Assembly (NCBI GenBank): GCA_021234155.1 | Contig: JAJEKV010000032.1 | Location: 12,726,283 to 12,790,282 of the forward strand | Length of the DNA stretch: 64,000 bases | Reading direction: 5' to 3' | From: Isoetes taiwanensis | Lineage: Eukaryota; Streptophyta; Lycopodiopsida; Isoetales; Isoetaceae | Shown here: piece after piece, positions 35,959-45,103 of the stretch | Numbering within the stretch: position 1 is the stretch's first letter | Layout: each line of letters begins with the position of its first letter | The notes under the pieces: generated by a model | Told to the model about the DNA's origin: nothing | Seen by the model: only the letters and a program-made list of their open reading frames with translations | The model's database searches: none | Translations under genes and position numbers: made by a program

Positions 35959-37599
35959 TCAATGATTAATAAAAAAATATTTGGATCCTCCTATGGATGT
36001 GACTCTGGCTGGTCCCCATACATCCATATGAATCAGTTCCAATGGCTGAGAAGCAGGTGTCCCCTTCTGCTTATGATAAGGTTTTCGGCTTAGCTTGGCA
36101 AGAGCACATCCTTCACATACACCAGTGGGAGCTTTGACTCTAGGAAGCCCTCTGACAAAGTTTTTCTCTTCCATCTTCTTAAGGAACTGATAGTTCACAT
36201 GGCCCATTCTCTCGTGCCAGATCTGATTGATATTTGCTACTGCTGCGCTTAAAGCAATAGAGGGACTTTGAGACCAGCTATATATACCTTCATCCTTATT
36301 TCCTTCAGCCAAAACATAGTTCTTCTCATCTTTAATGAGGCACTTTCCTCCTCCAAATGTGGCATATAGCCCAGCATCATCCATTTTCCCAATAGATATT
36401 AAGTTTACTTCAAGATCTGGAACCCACAATGTGTTCTTCAGATGCACCATTCCGGTAGAGAGCCTTAATGCTACAATACCATACCCTGTTACTTTAAGCA
36501 GACCTTTCCCAATTTTCACCTTTTTGTTGCTTGAAACACTCGTGAAGTCCTTGAAGAGGTCTTTTCTGCTTGTCATATGATCACTGGCCCCTGAGTCTAG
36601 GTACCAGTTTCCATTCTCTACCTCTGCTACAAAACACATTGCTTTGCCATGTAGATCCCCTTGTCCTATGATTTCTATGTCATCTACTGAGGTCATGGAC
36701 TTACAAATGTGTACTGCTTTCAAAATAATCAGAACTAGGCATTGAATGTACTTACAAAACCAGTCATAAATCGTATGGATAGATCTCTCTTTTGGTTGGA
36801 CAGCAATAAATGCCCTGGTTACAGTCACCAGCGAATCACTGCTTGAGGATCCATCCGAGTCTTCAGATTTGCTGACATTGGATGCCCTGTGCCCATGAGA
36901 ATTTCCTTTCTTTTCTTGAGATTTCTGCTTCCTCTTACGCTTATCTGGTTCTTGACAATCTCTAGCCAAATGACCCTGTTTGCCACAGTTGAAGCATTTT
37001 CTGGTTTCATTCCCTTCATTCCGACCTACAAATGCTTGGCTTTCCTTATTCTCTACCTTCTTTCCACCAGCTTGATTGACTTCTTCCATCAAAATCTGCT
37101 GGCATGCCCATTCAATCTGCACATGCTCAACAGATCCAATAAGATTCTTAACACTGTTATAAGAAGTAGGAAGGCCTAACAGAAGGGCACCAATAATGAG
37201 ATCATCATCGAGCCCTTTCTCCATACCCTTCAGTTGTAATGCAGCCGCTTTTATCTTTGATATGTACTCCTCAACTGGGGAACATTCTTTAAGCTTGGTA
37301 GTAAATACCACAGCATAGAGATTGGCATGTTGAGAGAAATGCTTTTTCTTGTAAATTGCCATGAGCTGCTCCCATGCTTCTTTGGCACTTCCTGCTGCTT
37401 CTACCTGAGCAATCATTGTATCATCAAGGTATCTCATGAGGCAATTTCTTTCCTCCCAGTCCTTCTGCACCCATTTCAAGAGAGCAGCATTCTCAGCCTC
37501 TAATGCCTTTGCATTAGCATCTGCTTTTACAGGTTCACTTTTGGATCCAGAGGTGGATCCTTTAACTATCGGAGCAGCACTAGGTGGTCCTGTGGTCAT
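35959..37599 (-). CDS. copia B gag-protease-pre-integrase
   Basis: 546 open codons. Gag: LEAENAALLKWVQKDWEERN, KEAWEQLMAIYKKKH, LLLGLPTSYNSV. CCHC knuckle CFNCGKQGHLARDC near residue 210. Aspartic protease WYLDSGASDHMT near residue 335. GAG-pre-integrase RMGHVNYQFL, then the integrase zinc-binding pair (VCEGCALAK) and QPLELIHMDVWGP. The frame ends at KYFFINH, where one missing base separates it from the LIIDDYT continuation of integrase. Residues about 285-320, between the SEDSD linker and protease, read unlike normal gag (CKYIQCLVLIILKAVHICKS) and may be inserted sequence. It would produce capsid and protease if expressed. Confidence 0.88.
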   Translation of the reverse strand: MTTGPPSAAPIVKGSTSGSKSEPVKADANAKALEAENAALLKWVQKDWEERNCLMRYLDDTMIAQVEAAGSAKEAWEQLMAIYKKKHFSQHANLYAVVFTTKLKECSPVEEYISKIKAAALQLKGMEKGLDDDLIIGALLLGLPTSYNSVKNLIGSVEHVQIEWACQQILMEEVNQAGGKKVENKESQAFVGRNEGNETRKCFNCGKQGHLARDCQEPDKRKRKQKSQEKKGNSHGHRASNVSKSEDSDGSSSSDSLVTVTRAFIAVQPKERSIHTIYDWFCKYIQCLVLIILKAVHICKSMTSVDDIEIIGQGDLHGKAMCFVAEVENGNWYLDSGASDHMTSRKDLFKDFTSVSSNKKVKIGKGLLKVTGYGIVALRLSTGMVHLKNTLWVPDLEVNLISIGKMDDAGLYATFGGGKCLIKDEKNYVLAEGNKDEGIYSWSQSPSIALSAAVANINQIWHERMGHVNYQFLKKMEEKNFVRGLPRVKAPTGVCEGCALAKLSRKPYHKQKGTPASQPLELIHMDVWGPARVTSIGGSKYFFINH

Positions 37600-37786
37600 G
37601 GATAACCCTTTCTTACTTGAAACAACCGGTCTAGGCTCATCTCCAGATACTATATTCCATAAGCCCTTCTCTGCAAGCTTTCCTCTGACCTTAATGAACC
37701 AGTAGAAGCATTACTATGGGACAATCTCTTGATCTTTCCCATTTTGCTCTAATCTTGAGCAACTTCTTATCCACAGAGGATGACCC

Positions 37787-37798
37787 GCTCTGATACCA
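37787..37798 (-). promoter_or_regulatory. primer binding site of copia B
   Basis: Minus strand TGGTATCAGAGC, the standard plant copia site for initiator tRNA-Met, immediately after the 5' LTR. Confidence 0.92.
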
Positions 37799-38006
37799 TA
37801 TTTCAGTTAAGAAAAATTGACACTAGAAGAAGCACCATTTCAATTCATTGGATCTATCTTTATACATCTCAGAAATCTTAATATAGAAACGACTAGGCTG
37901 CATGCCGTGATATCTTCAACCGTGTCCTGTAATCTAGGAACACAAAAGGAAACTACCCTAACTATAGGACAAGCGTCAACCTTGCCATACTTTCCAGTTT
38001 CCAACA
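37799..38006 (-). repeat. 5' LTR of copia B
   Basis: 208 bp, same length as the 3' LTR. Confidence 0.93.
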
Positions 38007-38275
38007 GCACCTTATTGGTTGTAGCAGCTCAACAAGATTGGGATATCTTGCAGCTAGATGTCCAAACAACTTTCCTTCATGAGACCTTTCCGAAGAAATT
38101 TACATACGTCAACCCCCCTCCCCCCCCTCCCCCGGTGTTTGAAGACCCGACCTCACCTCATCATGTCTGTCATCTTCACAAAGCCATCTATGGGCTCAAA
38201 CATATCCCTCTCCATCACCATTGTGTTCGTCAGCAAATTGAAGATGGATTTCTTCAACTCCGCTAAATTGTGGAA
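38007..38275 (+). pseudogene. copia element A, RT continuation (right half)
   Basis: Starts with the right GCACC duplication, then LLVVAAQQDWDILQLDVQTT, FLHETFPKKFTYVNPPPPPP and CHLHKAIYGLK, matching copia RT just after the break at 32944. It decays after LKHIPLHHH and ends near 38275. The YVDD box is not found. Confidence 0.85.
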
Positions 38276-39004
38276 TTTTACAAACCTTCAGACCAAAGGT
38301 TATTTTGCGGTAGGGTTGGATGCAGACTTCCTTGACCTCAGGCAAGGTTTTGAGCTATATTAATCTTGAGGGATCTATTCTGAAATCAATTGGAGGGCTT
38401 AACGGCTAATAGTCAGGCAGTTGATCGAGGCATGGTGGGCAAAGAATCCTGGTAAAGTTGAAGAATCCCAAGACATTTTTTTCAAATAAAACCGTAAGTT
38501 GCAGATCAACAACATGTTCTTGACCTTTTAAATGAAATAATCAGAGGAGATAATTTGAGATGTGCAATTCTCGATCTTTTGAGGCTCGTCCTTTTCCAGA
38601 TTATCCAGATTCTATAACTCCGGCAGGATTAACTGGACTGAACTCAAAATCAAGCCCTGCAATATACACAGAAAGGGAAATTCTGCTAGAATTGTTGTGC
38701 AATCTTTCTTTTGTGGGTTCTTCTGCAACTCCAACTCCGGCACATGGGGCTCGAAATGTTGCTCACAAACTAAGGAATTCAAATAAAAACTCCAATTCAA
38801 GATATCCCCTATTCTGTCCATAAGAAGTATAAAAGGGAGCCCTGGACATGGAGCCAACGTGCCATGATTTTTTAAGGCCCATGGACCTGATTCATGGATG
38901 TCAAAATAGGGACCTATTTGATTTCAATTACACATCGAGGATATAAGGCTAGTTTGTATTATCCCCTCCTCCCCCGGTATTATATCCGGCCTAGACACCT
39001 ATTG
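38276..39004. other. spacer, nothing recognised
   Basis: Contains an 87-codon plus frame (38560-38823) with no family resemblance. It becomes C-rich near 38965-39060, where the Merlin terminal repeat begins. Confidence 0.35.
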
Positions 39005-39063
39005 TAGTATCCCCCTTGGTACTTTGCCCCCTCCCAGGGAAGAATCCGGCCCCCCTCTTCTAG

Positions 39064-39246
39064 ATGGTCAAAAATACCATTTAAATTAAATTAAATCAAA
39101 TTATTAACACCAATTATAGATTAAATTACAATAAGGATTGTAATGCATGGTCGAAAATACTATTTAAATTAAATTAGATCAAATTATTAACACGATTTAT
39201 AAATTTAATTACAATAAATATTTAATTACAATAAGGATTGTAATAC
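39064..39246. repeat. 83-bp tandem duplication at transposon 3' side
   Basis: ATGGTC(A/G)AAAATAC followed by TTTAAATTAAATTA starts at 39064 and 39147. The second unit, with a small internal duplication, runs to the transposase stop region. Confidence 0.75.
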
Positions 39247-40169
39247 ATTCTGATGCATTCACAGAACTTCTGGAATGCATTCCCAGAGCCAACAAATTTT
39301 CTACGCCATATGTACTCCTCAAAATAACTATCATAATGGTCTTTACGTGTACCATATCTAGGCAGTGCCTTCTTCACTGTGCCCCATGTAGACTCTATTG
39401 TATTGGTGTGCACTCCTGTTTCAGGATCAACAAAGAACCTCGAATGATTAACTGTGTAATGATTGAGCTGGAGTTGCTCAAGCCATTCCGTATCATACCC
39501 AGCCCAGCAATCAGACAATATGGTTGTGCCGGGCTCAACATACTGATAGATTATATCAGTTAACGTCTCCTTTTTCCTGTCTGGAACAGCAACAAGAAAC
39601 ATGTTATCCGACTCCCTCTCTATTCCACCGAACACCCATTGACCCTCTACTCTTTTGCCCTTGTTGTATTTTCTTTTTCCAAATTTGCTCTCGTCTATCT
39701 CTACAATTTTCCCAGGACCCCCTATCTTACTAGAAGTGTGTACAAGTGTATCGTGACAGATGTCGCGACAAAAATTATACCAATCACAGGCAGTTTTTTC
39801 AGTTACATCACACTGAACCATTGCCTGACAAACCTGCAGCTTGATCGACCAGCAGTACATCAGCTCCAACATCTGCTGCCACGTCAGTTTGCTACCAGAA
39901 AACCAAGTACCTGATCTCAGACTACGTGTTGTGTCACAATGAGTGCACTTCCACTTGAACTTGTCCGATCGACTATTGTCGCGCCTCAATTTCATCAAAT
40001 TCTGATCACATGACTCGCACACTCGTTCCTCTGGCAATAGACCTATCTCAATACAAAATGAAATTGCATCTTCCAATGAGGAAGTGCGTTCATGCAATTC
40101 TCTTAGACTGATAGGCTCTATAGGGGCATCATTGAAACAGAGGCGATAATTTGTTGGAGAGGAAGCCAT
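39222..40169 (-). CDS. Merlin-family (ISXO2/IS1016-like) DDE transposase, intact
   Basis: 315 codons, ATG at 40169, no interruption. N-terminal zinc-ribbon cysteines C51/C54 and C75/C78 (CESC, CTHC). The DDE triad fits D159 (KIVEIDESKFG), D220 (TILSDCWAGY) and E259 (HTNTIESTWGTVK). QWVFGGIERES is typical of the ISXO2-like/DDE_Tnp_IS1595 fold. Length fits Merlin transposases (about 270-330). Such enzymes cut and paste the element at its terminal inverted repeats. Intronless. Merlin is well known from animals and bacteria-related IS1016 elements; in plants it is unusual to my knowledge. The full frame and both ends make recent activity plausible. Confidence 0.9.
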   Translation of the reverse strand: MASSPTNYRLCFNDAPIEPISLRELHERTSSLEDAISFCIEIGLLPEERVCESCDQNLMKLRRDNSRSDKFKWKCTHCDTTRSLRSGTWFSGSKLTWQQMLELMYCWSIKLQVCQAMVQCDVTEKTACDWYNFCRDICHDTLVHTSSKIGGPGKIVEIDESKFGKRKYNKGKRVEGQWVFGGIERESDNMFLVAVPDRKKETLTDIIYQYVEPGTTILSDCWAGYDTEWLEQLQLNHYTVNHSRFFVDPETGVHTNTIESTWGTVKKALPRYGTRKDHYDSYFEEYIWRRKFVGSGNAFQKFCECIRMYYNPYCN

Positions 40170-40339
40170 GATCGTGGTATGAGTGAATATGGTATGAGTG
40201 AATGATGGTATGAGTGAATTTGAGTCACGAATGACTCTTTTTTATAGGGGTTATTGCATTTAAAAGATTTTGTCTCTAGCATTTTGGTTAGGTTTACTAA
40301 TTAGCAAGTAATTAGCAAGAAATTAGATGTGGTTGGTTA

Positions 40340-40439
40340 GTTTAATTAGAATAAAATTGGATGGGTAGGTTGATTAGGTGAATGATTTTTGGTCAATACT
40401 GTTTAATTAGAATAAAATTGGATGGGTAGGTCGATTAGG
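40340..40439 (+). repeat. 39-bp direct repeat, period 61
   Basis: GTTTAATTAGAATAAAATTG with its flank occurs at 40340 and 40401, differing at one base over 39. It lies upstream of the transposase start, inside the element. Confidence 0.85.
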
Positions 40440-40571
40440 TATGTTGTGGACAAAACTGCCTGTTTTGAGCGGCAGAGCAGATCGAATCAGGTGCGGATGC
40501 ATGGAAGGGGGGCCGGTTTCTTCCGGGGAGAGGGGGGAAGGAGGCGAGAAACTACCAAAAGGGGGGATAAT

Positions 40572-41085
40572 TCAGCCCTCCCTATATAACATATACAGAA
40601 GAGTTCCATTGAATCATCGGCTGCAATTTCGAGCTTGCAGTATTGTATTGATCATGCATCATCAATGTACATCTGGAGCACTCTGATGGGCTGGATCGAT
40701 CCACCCAGAGAGGCACATCCTTTCATATATACAATGTGCTATGGTTGGGGCCTGTTCAACCCACTTTTCCCTTCTTATCAATACATTTGTCCTTCATATT
40801 TCTCTTTGTTCATGTTTTCTAAGATGCAAAGGTCGAGAAGCCATTGAAAATCAAGAGCGAAAGCCCTGTATAAATCTGTTCAAGGGATGAATATGTAGCA
40901 TAATAACAGGGGGTTACTTTTAGATTTTTATACGCTTTTTCACATGGTTTTTCTATGATTTCGTTGTTGTATTCGTTGAGGTGTACTAAATAGTATTTCT
41001 AGAGTGCACCTTTTATGGGCCGTTGATTTTCGTTGGTTGGAACAATCCGAGGGTTGTTGTCTTTCTCTGCATGTGTTTGTGCATG
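40572..41085. other. spacer, nothing recognised
   Basis: No convincing ORF or repeat. Confidence 0.35.
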
Positions 41086-41220
41086 AACACTACGCATGTG
41101 TATGCATGTGCATGTGCACATGCATGTGCATGTGTGTGCATGTGTATTGTGCATGTGCAAGTGCAAGTGCATGTGCATGTGTGTGCATGTGTGTGCATGT
41201 GTGCATATGCATGTGTACTT
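41086..41220. repeat. (TGTGCA)n-type alternating purine-pyrimidine tract
   Basis: Imperfect repeat of TGTGCATG words over about 130 bp. Nearly strict alternation of purine and pyrimidine. Open frames on both strands are composition artefacts. Confidence 0.9.
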
Positions 41221-41982
41221 GCCCTCTTGGATTCTTATTGCCGGAGTGGATTTTACTACCACGAGATGGATTTTTTGCTCACACTTACAAAGGTATTTAT
41301 TTTTTAATGTTTCTTCAGTTAGCATAATGTTTTTTTTTACGAGGTATTGATTTTCTGATTCTACAATGTAGTGCTGCAAAACCCCCTTTTGTTTCCTTCC
41401 TAAGATTTCTTTGCAGATTCAAGTTTAGGCCCTCTGTTTGCTTCCAACTCTTGGATATTCACGGTGCGGATTGTTCATAGCAGCCGACCTTTAGCTTCAA
41501 TCAACAAACGGTTCTTATGCACACAACAAAGCGGATTATTCCACGCCCTTTTCCATGTCCGCAGATCGGTCAAATAGTGGCCACAAGAATGCATTTATAT
41601 TGTAGGTTTGGAACTTTAATCGAACCATAAGGTGAATCATGCATTACCTTTAAGCTAGAGATGGAGCATTCAAAATCATATGGATTGATAAACAATGGTA
41701 TCATTGTGAAAGAGAAATAGTTGTAGCGGAAGTAACAATATGTAGCATAATAATTGGGTTTTTTTTGTGTTGCAAATTTTATGACTTTCAGAATAATGGG
41801 ATCAATCGCTCTATTTTTATGGTAACTTTTACTTATGTTCTATTTGTTTTATTGTCATCAAATTCAAAAAGCTGCGGTGATGAAAGCCTCAAATGAATTC
41901 TAGTTTTTTCTGGTTGAATTCTAAAATTTTTGTGTCACGCTGGGGGGGGACGTCTCTAAGGCCTCGGAACAAAAAAAAATTT
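41221..41982. other. AT-rich spacer
   Basis: No gene recognised. Ends in CTAAGGCCTCGGAAC and a run of nine A before the fold-back element. Confidence 0.35.
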
Positions 41983-42597
41983 TGCAACACAAACCATTAA
42001 CATCCAACATGTAAAAAATTAAATCCCCAACACATAACAACCAACACATAACAACCATTGACATTAACAACCAACACATAACTACCATTGACATTAATTA
42101 ATACAACCATTGGGTCCAACACATTTAAATTAAAATCCCCTTAAACCCCCTTTGGTTTGGGTGCATATTCACAGGGGGTGGCGTAGGGCGAGAGCCCTCA
42201 TAATTGTATTTTGCACGCATCTGAAAACAACATCATATAGTATTCCGCTTGAAATCTTATAGTATTTTGCGAATCTTGTTATACAGTATAGCAAATTTTG
42301 TACTTGCATACCCCACAAACGAGGAACTTTACGTACGGTATAGATTAAGGAATAAGGGGTGAATATGCCTATCCAACAGCTCTCGTTGCCCGGAGTCACC
42401 CCCCGTGTGAATATGCACCCAAACCAAAGGGGGTTTAAGGGGGATTTTAATTTAAATGTGTTGGACCCAATGGTTGTATTAATTAATGTCAATGGTAGTT
42501 ATGTGTTGGTTGTTAATGTCAATGGTTGTTATGTGTTGGTTGTTATGTGTTGGGGGATTTAATTTTTACATGTTGGATGTTAATGGTTTGTGTTGCA
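41983..42597. mobile_element. fold-back element with ~190-bp inverted arms
   Basis: Left arm 41983-42172 and right arm 42407-42597 are reverse complements; I count only three differences, all one-base indels in homopolymers. The 234-bp centre (42173-42406) has no ORF. Arms contain internal TTATGTGTTGGTTG repeats. It looks like a MITE or fold-back transposon without its own protein. No clear target duplication identified at the arm ends. Confidence 0.85.
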
Positions 42598-43116
42598 TTA
42601 TAACAGGGGGTTTCTTTTTGTATTTTTGTACTTGTTTCCCTAAGGTTTTTATATGATTTGATGATGGTATTCCATGAGACGTACTAATTAGTACATCTAG
42701 AGTGCACATACTATCAGCATAGTTTTAGTGGCCTTTTTCAATGGTTACACCTCTATAATTTCCCAAACTATCTTAAATTGAACATGCAAGCATCATGCAA
42801 GCATCGAACATGGTATTTTAGGGTTTCGATTGTCCATGATTTTGCTTCTATATTTTCTTTAGAGGTAGGGCAGAGGGCAAAGGGGGAGCCTCAGTCGCTG
42901 TAGGTTTAGGGCATGGGTCTTGACTGGTTTTGCAAGCTTGGTAGAGAAACTAGTTTTGCACAGAGAATATCTAGCAAACTGTGTGTGTTCCGGGACAAGC
43001 TTATGGAAAAAGGAATGCCCATTTTGCCCTTCATGATTTAGGGCAAAGCAGAGATGGCTTATGTCCATTTGTTATCTGTCGCATGTCTACATTCTTTGCA
43101 AAACCCTATTATTATT
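42598..43116. other. spacer, nothing recognised
   Basis: No supported gene. Confidence 0.35.
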
Positions 43117-43278
43117 CAACATTCAAAAGCGATTAAGTCCGAGTTTTCGTTGATTCTTACGGTTCTTGCTAATTTCCTTGTCGTCCCCGATGAGTGAGGC
43201 GTATTCATCATTCAAATCGGTAAATCCGAGAATATCTTAGACTCTTACGGTTCTTCCTAATTTCCTCATCGTCCCCGC
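43117..43278 (+). repeat. two diverged tandem copies, period ~88 bp
   Basis: GA(T/C)TCTTACGGTTCTT occurs near 43152 and 43240, each followed by CTAATTTCC and CGTCCCCG. Confidence 0.7.
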
Positions 43279-43632
43279 GATTTTCGGATCTTGAAAATGA
43301 GCGGATGGAGCTACGTCCATGGCTGAGCTAAAGAAAGATGCAGAAACCCTATTGTAAAATGGGTTTCAGATGCTTGTTCCTTAATATTTGGTTCAGATAG
43401 ACAAAAGCTTAAGAATGGAAAGCAACATACAGATAGCTTCTCAGCACGATTTGCCTCTGATACAGTTAGCTTCTCAACACGATTTGCTCCTGTCAATAGT
43501 TATAAAGATGAACAGTGGTATGGTGTTGCAAAGTTGTGACAAATGTTTGGGCCATTTACATTTCCTGCTTTACAGAACGCAAGATTTAATTTGGGAGAAA
43601 CAGTATACAGGGCCCTTGAATGTAAAACCTAA

Positions 43633-43831
43633 CAAACTCCATTGAGGTTGCCATCCACATTTGGCAAAATTAGCTGCAACATGCTAGGCATCCATTTGTT
43701 AATGATGGGTTGCCTCAGATTTCATTGGAGATTCATAAATGCAGGATGTAGGATAGCATTCACAATATTATCGTCATGTATTGAGGATGTGCTTCATGCT
43801 GCTTAGTCCATTCCTCGTTGAAGGGTTTGCT
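43633..43831 (+). repeat. 199-bp direct repeat, copy 1
   Basis: From CAAACTCCATTGAGGTTGCC to GTTGAAGGGTTTGCT. The second copy is 44161-44359; more than 90 percent identical by eye. Confidence 0.88.
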
Positions 43832-44160
43832 TAACGGTTTGCTTAACGTTGACCATACAATGCTCAAGATATGGGTTTTTCTTGATGACCATTCAAGCAG
43901 GAAAACAGGTTTGTTCAAACAGGAAGAAAGGTTTCTCATGTTCACCATTCAACCAGGTTTGTCCTGTTGAAGGGTTTTCTTTTATCTTACAATGCAATTT
44001 TGCCACAGCTTTATCAATGGATCGTAAAGGTGGTTCCAATTACTGCAACACATATAATGGTTTGAATATTTCATTGTGTCCTTTTTGTTATCTATCTTCC
44101 TATGTTGATTGTGTCTCTCTATATTTGACTTATCATCAGAGCATAAAGCTTTGAATGCAA

Positions 44161-44359
44161 CAAACTCCATTGAGGTTGCCATCAACATTTGGCAAAATTA
44201 GCTGCAACATGCTAGGCAACCATTTGTTAATGATGGGTTGCCTCAGACTTCATTGGAGATAAATAAATGCAGGATGTAGGATAGCATTTACCATATTATC
44301 ATCACGTATTAAGGATGTGCTTCATGCTGCTTAGTCCATTCCTCGTTGAAGGGTTTGCT
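44161..44359 (+). repeat. 199-bp direct repeat, copy 2
   Basis: Starts 528 bp after copy 1. The intervening sequence has its own CCATTCAA and GGTTTGT repeats. Confidence 0.88.
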
Positions 44360-44445
44360 ATACAATGCCAATGGAACTTGTTAGCATATTATCACGTTAT
44401 CACGTTTGCTATACAATGCCAATGGAACTTGTTAGCATATTGTCA
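44353..44445 (+). repeat. 51-bp tandem duplication
   Basis: GTTTGCTATACAATGCCAAT at 44353 and 44404, overlapping the end of the 199-bp repeat. Confidence 0.85.
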
Positions 44446-44654
44446 TATCGTGATGGACAAATCACTATCTTGCTTGCAATACCATTTTGAAAGTTATTAT
44501 GTACCGCAATTTGAAGTGCCTATATTGTCATAAATGGTGATATTCAACTATTAGATATTCAGCTATATATGTTATATTTTTTACTTGTCATACATACACA
44601 TGTTTTCGACTATATGTATTAACCCCCACACCATCACACCATCCCCAAGGCCCC

Positions 44655-44905
44655 GAAGGGGCCAAATTTTTTTTGAGTTAAATATACCAACCAACACATC
44701 ACTACCATTAACATTAATTAAATCCCCCTTGAAACCCCCTTTGGTTTGGGTGCATATTCACACGGGGGGTGACTCCGGGCATCGAGAGCTGTTGGATAGG
44801 CATATTCACCCTTTATTCCTTAATCTACACCGTACATAAAGTTCCTCGTTTGTGGGGTATGCATGTACGAAATTTGCTATACTGTATAATAAGATTTACA
44901 AAGTC
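44655..44905 (-). mobile_element. partial, diverged copy of the 42-kb fold-back element
   Basis: Contains one arm piece (CCCCCTTTGGTTTGGGTGCA at 44736) followed by the same central sequence (GTGACTCCGGGC, GGATAGGCATATTCACCC, GTTCCTCGTTTGTGGGGTAT) as the reverse complement of 42260-42460. The other arm is missing. Confidence 0.75.
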
Positions 44906-44957
44906 ACTGTGTGTGCACTTTGCTAAGTATGAGCCTAAGCAATTGGCAGAAAAGCAA

Positions 44958-45103
44958 TAGGGAAAGTTCTAGTTGAGAAAATTCCATGAGAGAATTTCCT
45001 GAGGCGGGGCCGCCAGACAAGGCGGCACCCAGTCGTCGAGTCTGGCGGGGCCACTGAGGGAATATTCTTGAGGGAATATTCTAAGACAAGGAACTTTCCC
45101 TTA
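44958..45103. mobile_element. small MITE-like palindromic element
   Basis: AGGGAAAGTTC near 44959 is mirrored by GAACTTTCCCT near 45091. Inside, CCGCCAGAC (45009) is mirrored by GTCTGGCGG (45041), and GAATTTCC/GGGAATATTC flank it. About 145 bp, locally GC-rich centre. No protein. Confidence 0.45.

Larger units (their letters stand above)
32945..38006 (-). mobile_element. copia element B: near-complete, inserted in copia A
   Basis: Two 208-bp LTRs (32945-33152 and 37799-38006) differing at 4 positions, 5-bp duplications, a primer site and a purine tract. Gag-protease-integrase-RT-RNase H in copia order on the minus strand. The LTRs begin TGTTGGAAACTGG and end GAAATA, i.e. TG...TA instead of TG...CA. 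The primer site TGGTATCAGAGC begins immediately after the LTR, so the TA end is real. About 1.9 percent LTR divergence marks it as the younger of the two copias here. Confidence 0.93.
39005..40571 (-). mobile_element. Merlin/IS1016-like DNA transposon
   Basis: About 1.57 kb around an intact transposase. The ends are imperfect inverted repeats: the left arm 39005-39057 (TAGTATCCCCCTTGGTACTT ... GAAGAATCCGGCCCCCCT) is mirrored by the right arm 40503-40571. The strongest block is the 18-bp GAAGAATCCGGCCCCCCT at 39039-39056, against its complement near 40505-40522. I could not find a convincing 8-9 bp target duplication. An alternative outer left end near 38965 (ATTATCCCCTCCTCCCCCGG) is possible. 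Confidence 0.7.

Noticed and set aside
38560-38823. 87-codon plus ORF
   Set aside because: No domain and no second line of evidence; left as spacer.
41004-41379. His/Thr- and Cys/Val-rich ORFs on both strands
   Set aside because: Products of the TGTGCA repeat.
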